Of a stretch of DNA of 64,000 nt, positions 43,222 through 53,539 are shown in pieces (position 1 is the first letter of the stretch; each line of letters begins with the position of its first letter). The notes below the pieces were generated by a model. It was not told where the DNA came from, searched no databases, and saw only the letters and a list, made by a program, of their open reading frames with translations. This DNA comes from Sandaracinaceae bacterium (lineage in GTDB: Bacteria > Myxococcota_A > Polyangia > Polyangiales > Houyiibacteriaceae). The translations under genes and the position numbers were made by a program. The DNA is taken from positions 62,001 to 126,000 of the forward strand of contig JADJJE010000016.1 in the NCBI GenBank assembly GCA_016706685.1, written 5' to 3'.

Positions 43222-44554
43222 GACTCCTCCTGGAACAGCTCGAGCAGCCCCGTGCCGTCGGGCAGGCGCGCCGCCATCTCGTCCTGCGCACGCTTGCGGG
43301 TGGGATCGTCCGTGATCCGCTCGAGCAGCTCGCGCACGAAGGCGAACGTCAGCAGGGCGCGCGCTTGGCTGTCGCGCATGCCGCGCGCGCGCAGGTAGAA
43401 CACCTGGTCTTCATCCAGCGAGCCCACCGTGGCGCCGTGGCTGGCCACCACCGAGTCGGTGTCGATCTCGAGGTGCGGCTTGGTGTGCACCGTGGCGGTC
43501 TCGGTCAGCAGCAGGTTGCGGTTCTGCTGGTGCGCCTCGCTCACGAGCGCCGCGCGGTGCACCCACGCGATGCCGTCGAACACGGCGGTGCCGTGCTGGT
43601 CGATGACCCCGCGGTAGTCTTCGCGGCTGGTGCAGCGGGGAGCGCGGTGCTCCACCAGCGTGTGGTGGTCGACGTGGTCGCGACCGCTCACGTGGTAGAC
43701 GCCTTCCAGCGTAGTGCTGCCGCCCTCCCCCACCAGCGCCACGTGCAGGCCGAGGCGCATGAGCGGCCCGCCCAGCGTGACCACCCGCGAGTGATAGCGG
43801 GCGTCGCGCCCCACCTCCACGGCCACCTCGCCGAGCAGGTGCTGCCGGCTCTGGTGCACGCGCACGTGCTCGAGCTCCGCGTTCTGCCCGATGCGCACGT
43901 CGGTCACGGCGTTGAGCAGCACCTCTTTGCGGGCTTCCGCGCCCTGCCCTTCGGGCTGCCCCAGAAAGTGCTCCACCAAGGTGACGCGCGCACCGGCCAC
44001 CACCTCCACCTGCACCTTGGCGTGCGCCACCGCGCTGCCGGTGCTCACGTACACGATGTGCACGGCAGCGGCTTGCTCGCCCTCGATGCGCAGCAGCGCC
44101 CCACGCTCGAAGCGCGCGGTGTTGAGCGCGCGGAAGTGACGCTCGGGCCGCAGCAGCACGGGCGAAACAGCCACACCGGCGCGGTGCGCGTCGTCGAGCG
44201 CCATCAGCTGCACGCCCGCAGGCAGGCCGTCTACGGCGGTCACCAGAGCCACGCCATCCACGATGGGCAGCACCACGCTCGCCGCCGGAAAGAGCTCACG
44301 CGCACGTGCACCCACGCGGTCCAGCGTGAACAGGTCGGCGGGCGCCTCGGGTGTCAGCTCCAGCACCGCGCGCACGGACGTGAAGCGCCAGGCTTCGTCC
44401 TTGCGGCCGGGCAGCCCGCTCTCACGCAGCGCGCGCTCGGCGGCCGCCCGCTGTGCCGAGAGCGTGGGCACCTCGTTGGCGACCTCGACGCGCCGCCCGG
44501 GCTGGGGCCGCAGCAGCGCCACGCTGTCGTCCGCTTGGCTTGCCTGCACGTCGC

Positions 44555-44558
<4 letters not shown>
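43218..44558 (-). CDS. sufD: Fe-S assembly scaffold protein SufD
   Basis: 446 aa, beta-helix SufBD-type protein. N-terminus has helix-rich GLPGRKDEAWRFTSVR, the SufD pattern, and the C-terminus has ATVGSLDEDQVFYLRARGMRDSQARALL. SufD joins SufB and the SufC ATPases in the SufBC2D scaffold that builds clusters and acquires iron. Placement between sufC and sufS with four-base overlaps at each side is standard for the operon. Confidence 0.92.
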
Positions 44559-45304
<746 letters not shown>

Positions 45305-45319
45305 GACGAGTCTTTCCGC

Positions 45320-46768
<1,449 letters not shown>

Positions 46769-46810
46769 GACTGCACCGTCTCTCGTCGGGAGCACCCGAC
46801 CGCAAACTGC

Positions 46811-47275
46811 TCACACGCTCACCCGCGCCTTGTTGGCCTCGCCCGCGCTGCGCACCAGCTGCACCAGGCGCGCGCCGCCCGGCTCGGCCATGTCCGACAG
46901 CTTGATGGCCTCGAGCGCCGTGTAGACCGCGTCGTTGATGCGCTGCCAGTTGGCGCGCACGTTGCACCGCGCCTCGTGGGAACACACGCTCTCGTCGTCC
47001 ACGCACTCGGTGACCGCGATGGGCCCCTCGAGCGCCTCGATCACCCGCACCACGCTCACGTCCTCGGGCCGGTGCGCCAGCTGATAGCCGCCGTGCGCGC
47101 CGCGGTGGCTCACCACCAGCTCGGCCTTGGCCAGCGCCTTCAGCACCTTGGCCACCGTGGGCGCGGGGATCTGCGTCTCGGCGCTCAGGTCGCTGACCGG
47201 ATGCGGCCCGCCACACGACGCGAGGTGCGTGGCGATGACGATGCCGTAGTCGGTCAATTTCGAGATGCGCAGCAT
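46811..47275 (-). CDS. Rrf2-family Fe-S regulator of the suf operon
   Basis: 154 aa. Winged helix domain at the N-terminus (LTDYGIVIATHLAS, then QIPAPTVAKVLKALAKAELV), with the Rrf2 GAHGGYQLAHRP loop. Three cysteines, Cys91, Cys98 and Cys104, stand where IscR-type regulators bind a [2Fe-2S] cluster. As first gene of the operon it should adjust sufBCDS expression to cluster supply by binding the promoter at 47290-47336. No clear Shine-Dalgarno precedes the ATG. IscR and SufR differ in detail, so no symbol is given. Confidence 0.88.
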   Translation of the reverse strand: MLRISKLTDYGIVIATHLASCGGPHPVSDLSAETQIPAPTVAKVLKALAKAELVVSHRGAHGGYQLAHRPEDVSVVRVIEALEGPIAVTECVDDESVCSHEARCNVRANWQRINDAVYTALEAIKLSDMAEPGGARLVQLVRSAGEANKARVSV

Positions 47276-47289
47276 GAGGAGACAATCGA

Positions 47290-47336
47290 GACTGGATTGG
47301 TCCTCTTTATATGTCGCTCACCTCGCGGGGGGTCAA
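47290..47336 (-). promoter_or_regulatory. Candidate promoter and operator of the rrf2-suf operon
   Basis: Reading the minus strand, TTGACC (47336-47331) and TATAAA (47311-47306) are 19 bp apart. The sequence GACCAATCCAGTC (47302-47290) lies next to the -10 box and resembles the GAC...AGTC core of IscR/Rrf2 sites. The long spacer is a weakness; Rrf2-type repressors often act on such promoters. Confidence 0.4.
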
Positions 47337-47347
47337 GGCACGCGTGG

Positions 47348-47376
47348 TTGACACATGACCTGCCGGTAGATAGCTA
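47348..47376 (+). promoter_or_regulatory. Possible promoter of agpS
   Basis: A perfect -35 TTGACA (47348-47353) is followed at 17 bp by TAGCTA, a poor -10. GGAGG at 47383-47387 lies 12 bp before the ATG at 47400 and sits beside a small inverted repeat ATGGA/TCCAT (47381-47397) that could cover it. Confidence 0.28.
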
Positions 47377-47399
47377 CGCCATGGAGGCAATTTCCATAC

Positions 47400-49253
47400 A
47401 TGTCCGACAGACCCATCACCGCGAGTGGCGACACCCGGTTCGTGCCTCCTTCCTCGGCTGCGCCCACCCCGGGCGACGGCGAGGCACTCGACGGCTGGGG
47501 CTACGCGGACACGCGGTTCGTGGTGAAGCCCAACGGTGTCACCGTGTTGACCGGGCAGCGCTACAACATCAGCAACGTCGAGCTTCCGACGCTCATGCCG
47601 TGGTTCGCGCAGCGCCTCGATGCGCCGCTGGGGCCGGACAACCGCAACGAACCGCACTACCCCCCGGCGATTCCTTCGGCCCTCTCATCGCCCGCGCTGC
47701 TCGCCGAGCTGCGCACGTTCCTAGCAAAGGAGCAGCTGACCGATGATCCGAAGGCGCGCCTGCGTCGCGGGCACGGCCACACCGGCGGCGAGATCTGGGC
47801 CATCCGCTACCGCACGCTCGAGCGGGTGCCCGACCTGGTGGTCTTCCCCACCGGCCACCACGAGGTGGTGCGCCTGGTCGAGACCGCACGGAAGCACGAG
47901 GCGTGTGTGATCCCCTTCGGCGGTGGCACCAACGTGACAGAGGCGCTGCGCCTCTCGGTGGATGAGCAGCGCTTCGTGATCGCGGTCGACATGCGGCGCA
48001 TGAACCGCGTGCTGTGGGTCGACGCGGTGAACCACATGGCCTGCATCGAGGCCGGCGCGACCGGGCAGCACATCGTCGACGAGCTGAAGAAGCACGGCCT
48101 GACGATGGGGCACGAGCCCGACAGCCTCGAGTTCTCCACGCTGGGCGGCTGGATCGCCACCAACGCCAGCGGCATGAAGAAGAACCGCTACGGGAACATC
48201 GAAGAGCTGGTGCTCGACATGCAGGTGGTCACCGCGCACGGGGTCATGGAGCGCCCGGCGCAGGCCGCGCCGCGCGAGAGCGTGGGCGTGAACCCCAAGC
48301 AGTACATGTTCGGCAGCGAGGGCAACTTCGGCATCGTGACCACCGCCGTGGTCAAGCTCTTCGCGGTACCCGAGGTGCAGCGCTACGGCAGCGTGGTCTT
48401 CCCGAACCTCGCGGCGGGGCTCGCGTTCATGTACGACCTCCAAGCTTCGGGCGCGCTGCCTGCGAGCGTGCGCGTCATGGACAACACCCAGTTCCACTTC
48501 GGACAGGCGCTCAAGCCGGCCAAGAAGGGCCTCTGGGCCAAGACCATGGGGGCCATCGAGAAGTTCGTGGTGACCAAGGTGAAGGGCTTCGACCCCTTTC
48601 AGCTCGCCGTCGCCACCATCGTGTTCGAGGGCTCGCGCGAGCAGGTGGCGTTCCAGGAGCGCGCGCTCTACCGCATCGCCAAGCAGCACGGCGGCATGAA
48701 GGGTGGCGCGGCCAACGGCGAGCGCGGCTACCAGCTCACCTTCGGCATCGCGTACATCCGCGACCTGACCTTCGAGCACTGGGCCATCGCCGAGAGCTTC
48801 GAGACCAGCGTGCCGTGGAGCAAGGCGCTGGACCTCTACGAGCGTGTGCAAGCGCGCTGCGAGCGCGAGCACAGCGAGCGCGGTCTGCCGGGGAAGCTGT
48901 TCTTCACCGGCCGCATCACGCAGGCCTACCAGACCGGCGTGTGCATCTACTTCTACCTCGGCTTCTACGCCAAGGGCGTGGCGGACCCGGTGGCGTCCTA
49001 CACGGCGCTCGAGCACGCGGCGCGCGAGGAGATCCTGGCCGCGGGGGGCTCGCTCTCGCACCACCATGGTGTCGGCAAGATCCGGCAGGACTTCCTGGGC
49101 GACATCTACTCCGACGGGGCCCGCGTGCTTGCCCGCAAGGTCAAGTCCGCCATCGACCCCGAGAACCTGTTCGGGGCCGGGAACCACGGGGTGAACGGCC
49201 CCGTCACGCTGGCACGGCCAGCCACGCTGGCCCACTCCGAGGAGCACTCATGA
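47400..49253 (+). CDS. agpS: Alkyldihydroxyacetonephosphate synthase (ether-lipid synthesis)
   Basis: 617 aa flavoenzyme of the FAD_binding_4 type. It matches eukaryotic AGPS closely by motif order: RGHGHTGGEIWAIRY, IPFGGGTNVTEAL, GHEPDSLEFSTLGGWIATNA, MGSEG-like FGSEGNFGIVTTAVVKL, SVRVMDNTQFHFG, VKGFDPFQLAVATIVFEG and the catalytic histidine segment SLSHHHGVGK near residue 552. AGPS exchanges the acyl chain of acyl-DHAP for a fatty alcohol, forming the ether bond. Myxobacteria make iso-branched ether lipids that act in development, so this role is plausible. It is coupled to the SDR gene by a four-base overlap. Acyl-DHAP acyltransferase is not adjacent. Confidence 0.9.
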   Translation: MSDRPITASGDTRFVPPSSAAPTPGDGEALDGWGYADTRFVVKPNGVTVLTGQRYNISNVELPTLMPWFAQRLDAPLGPDNRNEPHYPPAIPSALSSPALLAELRTFLAKEQLTDDPKARLRRGHGHTGGEIWAIRYRTLERVPDLVVFPTGHHEVVRLVETARKHEACVIPFGGGTNVTEALRLSVDEQRFVIAVDMRRMNRVLWVDAVNHMACIEAGATGQHIVDELKKHGLTMGHEPDSLEFSTLGGWIATNASGMKKNRYGNIEELVLDMQVVTAHGVMERPAQAAPRESVGVNPKQYMFGSEGNFGIVTTAVVKLFAVPEVQRYGSVVFPNLAAGLAFMYDLQASGALPASVRVMDNTQFHFGQALKPAKKGLWAKTMGAIEKFVVTKVKGFDPFQLAVATIVFEGSREQVAFQERALYRIAKQHGGMKGGAANGERGYQLTFGIAYIRDLTFEHWAIAESFETSVPWSKALDLYERVQARCEREHSERGLPGKLFFTGRITQAYQTGVCIYFYLGFYAKGVADPVASYTALEHAAREEILAAGGSLSHHHGVGKIRQDFLGDIYSDGARVLARKVKSAIDPENLFGAGNHGVNGPVTLARPATLAHSEEHS

Positions 49254-50266
49254 AGCCAGTCCTGGTCACGGGCGCGAGCGGGTACCTCGGTCGCCACATC
49301 CTCATTGCGCTCAAGGAAGCCGGCATCCCGGCGATTGCGCTCGCGCGCTCGGCTGGGAGCTGGCCGGCGCACTGGGCCGACGAGGTGGGCGACATCCGGC
49401 TCGTTACGGGCACGCCGCTCGCGCCAGAGGCGTGGCTCGACACCGTGGGCCCGGTGGGCGCCATCATCCACGCCGCCGGCGTGGTGAAGCACTCGCGCGC
49501 CGACGTGGGCGACATGCACGACGTCAACGTGCGGGGCACGCAGGAGATGGTCCGCGCCGCCAGCAAGCTCGGCGCGCGCATGCTGTTCATGTCCACCTCG
49601 GGCACCGTCGCGTGCTTCGATGACGCCACGGCCACGGCCGACGAGCACGCACCGTTCGCCGAGAAGCTAGCTGGGCGTTGGCCCTACTACGCGTCGAAGA
49701 TCGAAGCCGAGCGCGCCTCGCGGGCCCTAGCCGACGAGTTGGGCGTCCCGCTGGCGATGGCACGCCTGCCGATCCTGCTCGGCCCCAAGGACCACAAGCG
49801 GCGCTCCACGACGCACGTCACCCGCGTGCTCGACGCGCGCGTGCCGCTCGTTCCCAGCGGTGGCGTGAACTTCGCTGACGTGCGCGACGTGGCCACCGCC
49901 CTCGTGCGCCTGACCCAGCTCGACGCGATGCAGCCCGTCTACCACTTCCCGGGTACCGTCCTGTCACTGGCCGACTTCTTCCAGCTGGTGTGCGAAGTCT
50001 CGGGCGCCACGCTCGACCGCCCCCACGCGCCACGCTGGGTGGTCCAGGGCCTTGCCAAGCTCAGCGAGCACCTGCCGCGCAAGGGACCGCTCGAGAAGCT
50101 CCCCGACTCGGTGGTCCTCGAGATGGCCACCTGCCACTGGGGCCTCTCGTCATTGTGGAGCGAGCAGGAGCTCGGCTACCGTTCGCGCCCTCCGCGGGAG
50201 ACGCTGAGCGACACCGTGGAGTGGCTGCGCACCTCGGACGAGGGGGTTGGCGCCACGCACGGGTAG
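49250..50266 (+). CDS. Extended short-chain dehydrogenase/reductase (NAD(P)-dependent epimerase type)
   Basis: 338 aa. The nucleotide-binding GASGYLGRH starts at residue 7, IHAAGVVKH follows as the second motif, and catalytic Tyr and Lys are in YYASK (about residue 145). The C-terminal half has the extended-SDR pattern (ARLPILLGPKD, GGVNFADVRDVA). Fused-start coupling to agpS suggests it reduces an ether-lipid intermediate, such as alkyl-DHAP (inference); the canonical reductase for that step is not of this length. Sterol or sugar nucleotide substrates remain possible. Confidence 0.8.
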   Translation: MKPVLVTGASGYLGRHILIALKEAGIPAIALARSAGSWPAHWADEVGDIRLVTGTPLAPEAWLDTVGPVGAIIHAAGVVKHSRADVGDMHDVNVRGTQEMVRAASKLGARMLFMSTSGTVACFDDATATADEHAPFAEKLAGRWPYYASKIEAERASRALADELGVPLAMARLPILLGPKDHKRRSTTHVTRVLDARVPLVPSGGVNFADVRDVATALVRLTQLDAMQPVYHFPGTVLSLADFFQLVCEVSGATLDRPHAPRWVVQGLAKLSEHLPRKGPLEKLPDSVVLEMATCHWGLSSLWSEQELGYRSRPPRETLSDTVEWLRTSDEGVGATHG

Positions 50267-50370
50267 GCCAGCGCGGCGCGGCTCAGTGCCCTCGAGATAC
50301 CGTGACGATGCGGCAGCCTCGAACCAGACCGATCGCGCGCGCGTTCGCGTCGCAGGCTACCATCTGCGGC

Positions 50371-50646
50371 ATGCAGAAGAAGAACGTCATCAGCATCGCC
50401 ATCCTCGCTTTCTTCGCCGGCTGCGCGGGAGGGCCAGTCTTGGAATCCATCATTGTCCGCCCTCTGTCTGCGCAACAAGCAGCAGCTGGAGTGCAACGGT
50501 GGGAGGGTCAATGCGTCGCCATCTCGGGTCGGGGACCGGAGAGCTACGCAGCGAGTGGCACTGAGGTGATGCAGCGAATGGGCGCCGAGGGCTGGGACCT
50601 CGTGACGTCGACCGGCGCCATCCTGTGCTTCCAACGCCCGCTTTGA
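50371..50646 (+). CDS. Small lipoprotein with DUF4177-like domain
   Basis: 91 aa. A short signal (MQKKNVISIAILAFFAGC) ends in a lipobox-like Cys18. The rest reads RWEGQCVAISGRGPESYAA followed by VMQRMGAEGWDLVTSTGAIL and CFQRPL. The GAEGWDLV core and the closing FxR strand are typical of DUF4177. Unknown function. Composition and codon use match nearby genes. A start at 50308 (in frame) is possible but has no signal sequence. Confidence 0.65.
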   Translation: MQKKNVISIAILAFFAGCAGGPVLESIIVRPLSAQQAAAGVQRWEGQCVAISGRGPESYAASGTEVMQRMGAEGWDLVTSTGAILCFQRPL

Positions 50647-50702
50647 AGCGGTGCAGGGCCACCCGTTGGTTCTTTCCGGCGTGAGGTCGCACGAGAGGCA
50701 CC

Positions 50703-51674
50703 CTAGTGAAAGTTCATGCTCGGTTGGTGTGCTGCGAGGCTGGCGAGCGTCCACATGATGACGCGCTGGTTTGCGCTGGGCTCGTCGAAGAGCCCTCGGA
50801 GCTCGTGATGGAGCACGAGCTCCGCCCCATCCCTTCGGATCGCCGCGCTGTCGCGGTCGAACGACTCGGGGCTCTCCTCGACGAACGCACCCCAGAACTC
50901 GGCCCAGCCGCTCGCGCGCGCGGCGGCCATCTCTGCGTCCGGGTAGAGCAGGGCCGCGTCGATGTGGACGTCGTTCGAAGCTACGCCGTAGGTCATGCGG
51001 ACGACGAGCTTCAGCTCGCGGAAGATCCCCCACGCAGGCGCCGCCCAGGCTTCGAAGAGGATCGCGCGTCGAGCGGGCACTGCGGGCAGCGCGGCAGCGA
51101 GCCGTTGGAGCGCGTGCGAAACGACGGCGGGCGGGATGTCGCCCGTCTCAACGGCGGCGGCCGCCGGTATGTGAACGGTCATGGCGGACTCACCGACCTC
51201 TCCGATCGCGGTGCGCTCGTCGCCGACCGAACGCTGTCCAGCCGACCCGGTCACCGTCGGCGTGCCGTTCGCAGAGAAGCGCTCGATGACCGTATCGAAG
51301 CGGTGCCCCAGCTCGCCCTCGAAGACCCAGCCGACCGCCTCCTCGCCAAGCCCGATGGTCACGACCTCCGTGTGGGCCAGGACATCGTTCTGGAGGTCCC
51401 GATCCGCTCCGGCAGGGCTGAGCGGAAGTCGCCCGAGAACGACCGCCTCGAACGTCGTTCCCCGCACCGGGCCGAGGTGCACCCGCATCACGTAGTCCAC
51501 GTTCCGCGGCAGGCGCCGCACCGCGGGCGCCTCGAGTCCGGGGCCGTCGCTCGGAGTGTCCGCTGCTTCGGTAGCCACACCCGTGGGCGGCGCGGTGGCG
51601 GCGCCCCCCCCGCAGCCGGTCGAGACAGCCGCGAGAAGTGCGGCGGAGATCGCGACGTGGGGGTTGGTGATCAT
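50703..51674 (-). CDS. Predicted lipoprotein of unknown function
   Basis: 323 aa. Signal peptide with lipobox STGC (Cys at about residue 21) then a Thr/Ala/Pro linker. The body has strands VDYVMRVHLGPVRGTTFEAV and GWVFEGELGHRFDTVI, an Ala-rich helix and a long C-terminal part; no family recognised. The opposite strand is also open over the same span, but the signal peptide and strand layout favour this reading. It is 32 bp from the divergent Trp-rich small protein gene. Confidence 0.65.
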   Translation of the reverse strand: MITNPHVAISAALLAAVSTGCGGGAATAPPTGVATEAADTPSDGPGLEAPAVRRLPRNVDYVMRVHLGPVRGTTFEAVVLGRLPLSPAGADRDLQNDVLAHTEVVTIGLGEEAVGWVFEGELGHRFDTVIERFSANGTPTVTGSAGQRSVGDERTAIGEVGESAMTVHIPAAAAVETGDIPPAVVSHALQRLAAALPAVPARRAILFEAWAAPAWGIFRELKLVVRMTYGVASNDVHIDAALLYPDAEMAAARASGWAEFWGAFVEESPESFDRDSAAIRRDGAELVLHHELRGLFDEPSANQRVIMWTLASLAAHQPSMNFH

Positions 51675-51706
51675 GATTGGGTGAGGCTACAACGAGGACG
51701 TCAGCC

Positions 51707-51925
51707 ATGAACCGCGTTCACCCGAAGAAGCTGTTCAACAGCAAGTGGACCGCCGTGCAGCCGCTCAACAAAGAGAGGCACTTCCTGGTCACCGAAGTGG
51801 AGCTCGACGAGGATGAACAGGTGGTGGTCTCGTGCGTGCTCGAGCCCGTCATGACCAAGCGCAGCCGACGCGTCGGCTGGCGGGAGCTGACGGATTCCGA
51901 TGTCTGGCTTCAGGGCTGGAAGTAG
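51707..51925 (+). CDS. TIGR02450-type small Trp-rich protein
   Basis: 72 aa. MNRVHPKKLFNSKWTAVQP, then NKERHFLVTEVELDED, CVLEPVMTKR and a closing WLQGWK match the TIGR02450 family of small conserved proteins with several Trp (function unknown). ATG 51707 fits the family start; the in-frame ATG at 51677 adds an unlike decapeptide. It lies alone between two unrelated genes. Confidence 0.85.
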   Translation: MNRVHPKKLFNSKWTAVQPLNKERHFLVTEVELDEDEQVVVSCVLEPVMTKRSRRVGWRELTDSDVWLQGWK

Positions 51926-52016
51926 CGTTCCGCCCCGCGCCAACGACTCGAGAAGCGCTGCGTTGGTGTTGAGCGCACTTTCAGGTCGGCTGCTCGGGCC
52001 ACCATCACCTAGAATG

Positions 52017-52090
52017 TGGTTCCGGGACGAGGGTTCGAACCTCGATTCATGGATTCAAAGTCCATTGTCCTGCCATTGGACGATCCCGGA
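52017..52090 (-). tRNA. tRNA-Gln (TTG anticodon)
   Basis: Minus strand reads TCCGGGA (52090-52084) as 5' acceptor and TCCCGGA (52027-52021) as 3' acceptor, a perfect seven-base stem. The D stem is GTCC/GGAC, the anticodon stem ATGGA/TCCAT with loop CTTTGAA, and the T arm CGAGGTTCGAACCCTCG. The anticodon TTG (52058-52056) reads CAA. The discriminator is A and CCA is encoded (52019-52017). Confidence 0.95.
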
Positions 52091-52195
52091 GTGCCAACGC
52101 GGGCCCAGCCGAAGCCGGCCTGCGCTGAACGGGGGCGTGTCTATCACGAGTTCCTGGGCCACGCACGGATCCGCGCCGCCCGGGAAGCCGTCACG

Positions 52196-52714
52196 CTACC
52201 CGAGCGATGCGGAGACCACACCCCAAGTGCTCCAGACCGCCGGAGCGCTCTGCAGCTCCTCCCGCCCCGGGCCCGCCGGCAGCCACGTGGGCGCCGCCGG
52301 TCGCTTGGCCAAGGTGAGCCCCGAGCGCGCCAGCACGCGGTCACCCTTGCGCTGGTTGCACGGCCGGCAGGCGGTCACGACGTTGGCCCAGGCGGTGAGC
52401 CCGCCGCGGGCCTTCGGCACCACGTGGTCGATGGTCAGGTCCTTGCTGCCGCCCTCCTGCCCGCAGTACTGGCAGGCGAAGCCGTCGCGGCGCAGCACGT
52501 TGAGCCGCGAGAAGCGGATGCGCTGGACGCGAAACGGCACGGGGACGCGCAAGCGCACCACGGCCGGGAGCCGGTAGGCGCTGCTCACGGTGTGGACCTC
52601 GTCCTCGTACTCTTCGAGGACGTCGACCTTGCCGCGGAAGAAGAGCGCGATGCCCTTCTGCCACGAGACGATGCGGTGGGGTTGGTAGCCTTGGTCGAGT
52701 ACGAGCGTGCGCAT
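52196..52714 (-). CDS. HNH endonuclease
   Basis: 172 aa. The N-terminal 75 residues (VLDQGYQPHRIVSWQKGIAL, RGKVDVLEEYEDEVH) are those of a common housekeeping HNH family of unknown role. The nuclease domain has two zinc-binding CxxC pairs (Cys81/Cys84, Cys116/Cys119) around the catalytic LTIDHVVPKARGG, His97 and ending NQRKGDR. No toxin, phage or restriction gene is near, so it is probably a stand-alone chromosomal gene. The ATG at 52714 lies 108 bp from the divergent barrel-protein start. Confidence 0.85.
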   Translation of the reverse strand: MRTLVLDQGYQPHRIVSWQKGIALFFRGKVDVLEEYEDEVHTVSSAYRLPAVVRLRVPVPFRVQRIRFSRLNVLRRDGFACQYCGQEGGSKDLTIDHVVPKARGGLTAWANVVTACRPCNQRKGDRVLARSGLTLAKRPAAPTWLPAGPGREELQSAPAVWSTWGVVSASLG

Positions 52715-52776
52715 GGTGATGGCATCTCCGTAATGAATCTTCCACTACCTGAGGTTTCGCTGTAAGCCGTCAAGCG

Positions 52777-52806
52777 TTGCGCCACCGATGATGATGACGT
52801 TATAAG
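52777..52806 (+). promoter_or_regulatory. Candidate promoter of the 52823 gene
   Basis: TTGCGC at 52777-52782 and TATAAG at 52801-52806 are 18 bp apart. The predicted mRNA start would be near 52813, very close to the Shine-Dalgarno GAGG at 52813-52816, so the 5' leader would be short. The match is modest. Confidence 0.32.
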
Positions 52807-52822
52807 CTGTTCGAGGATGTTC

Positions 52823-53521
52823 ATGCGCCTACTCCCCCCCCTCCTGGCGACATGCGTTGCCGTATTGTCACTGCTCCACGGCAGCGCCCGAGCCCAGGCC
52901 GCCGATCCAACGGTTGCCGAAGATCAGGCCCCAGCCAATGGGACCTATGACGACGCCACGGCCGAGACCGAGGGGGCTTCGCGCCGCATAAACGCTCCCT
53001 CCCACGACGCCGGGTTCGGTTTCCACACCGTCCGCTTCCGCACCGAAGACGGGGACGTCTACTCGCTGCACGCGCCAGCGATCACGTTCGACTACTGGGT
53101 GGGACGGCGTTGGGGGCTCATGCTCCACGGCGCCGCCTACTTCCCCGCGCGCGCGGCGCAGCCGGGCAGCGTGGACGACTTCCGCGGCTCACTGCGGAAC
53201 GAGTACGATCAGCGCTGGGGCCTGGACGGCTCGGTGATGATCGGCCTGCACCACGAGCTGGCCGAGAAGCTGCACCTCTACACGGGGATCGGCGTCCACC
53301 TCCAGGTGTTCCGCCTCAACGACGCGCAGTTCGCGCCGGTCGAGGCGGTCACCTTCGGCGTCGGGGCCCAAGCGCGCCTGCGCTACGACTTTCACCCGCA
53401 CGTGCACGTGGGGGGGTCGATCTCGGCCGCCATCGACCCGATCGACCTGATCAAGCATGTCAACCGCGTCATAATCTTGTTCCCAGTCACCTTCGCCGTC
53501 TCCCTCGGGACGCACTTCTGA
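52823..53521 (+). CDS. Predicted outer-membrane beta-barrel or surface protein
   Basis: 232 aa. Signal peptide (about 1-24, MRLLPPLLATCVAVL, cut near SARAQA). The mature part alternates strands (SLHAPAITFDYWVGRRWGLMLHGAAYF, KLHLYTGIGVHLQVFRLN, HVHVGGSISAA) and ends in Phe, as outer-membrane barrels do (GTHF). ATG 52823 is preferred to 52817: the GAGG at 52813-52816 is too close to the latter and at a good distance from the former. It is followed 18 bp later by a lipoprotein gene that may share its transcript. Confidence 0.68.
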   Translation: MRLLPPLLATCVAVLSLLHGSARAQAADPTVAEDQAPANGTYDDATAETEGASRRINAPSHDAGFGFHTVRFRTEDGDVYSLHAPAITFDYWVGRRWGLMLHGAAYFPARAAQPGSVDDFRGSLRNEYDQRWGLDGSVMIGLHHELAEKLHLYTGIGVHLQVFRLNDAQFAPVEAVTFGVGAQARLRYDFHPHVHVGGSISAAIDPIDLIKHVNRVIILFPVTFAVSLGTHF

Positions 53522-53539
53522 TGGACCGCGTCGACCGCC

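Noticed and set aside
50706..51710. 334-codon plus-strand frame
   Set aside because: It competes with the minus-strand lipoprotein gene. The latter has a lipobox and plausible strands, while this frame is Arg/Asp-rich without features.
52016..52765. 249-codon plus-strand frame across the tRNA and HNH gene
   Set aside because: It reads through a tRNA-Gln gene and antisense to the HNH nuclease motifs.
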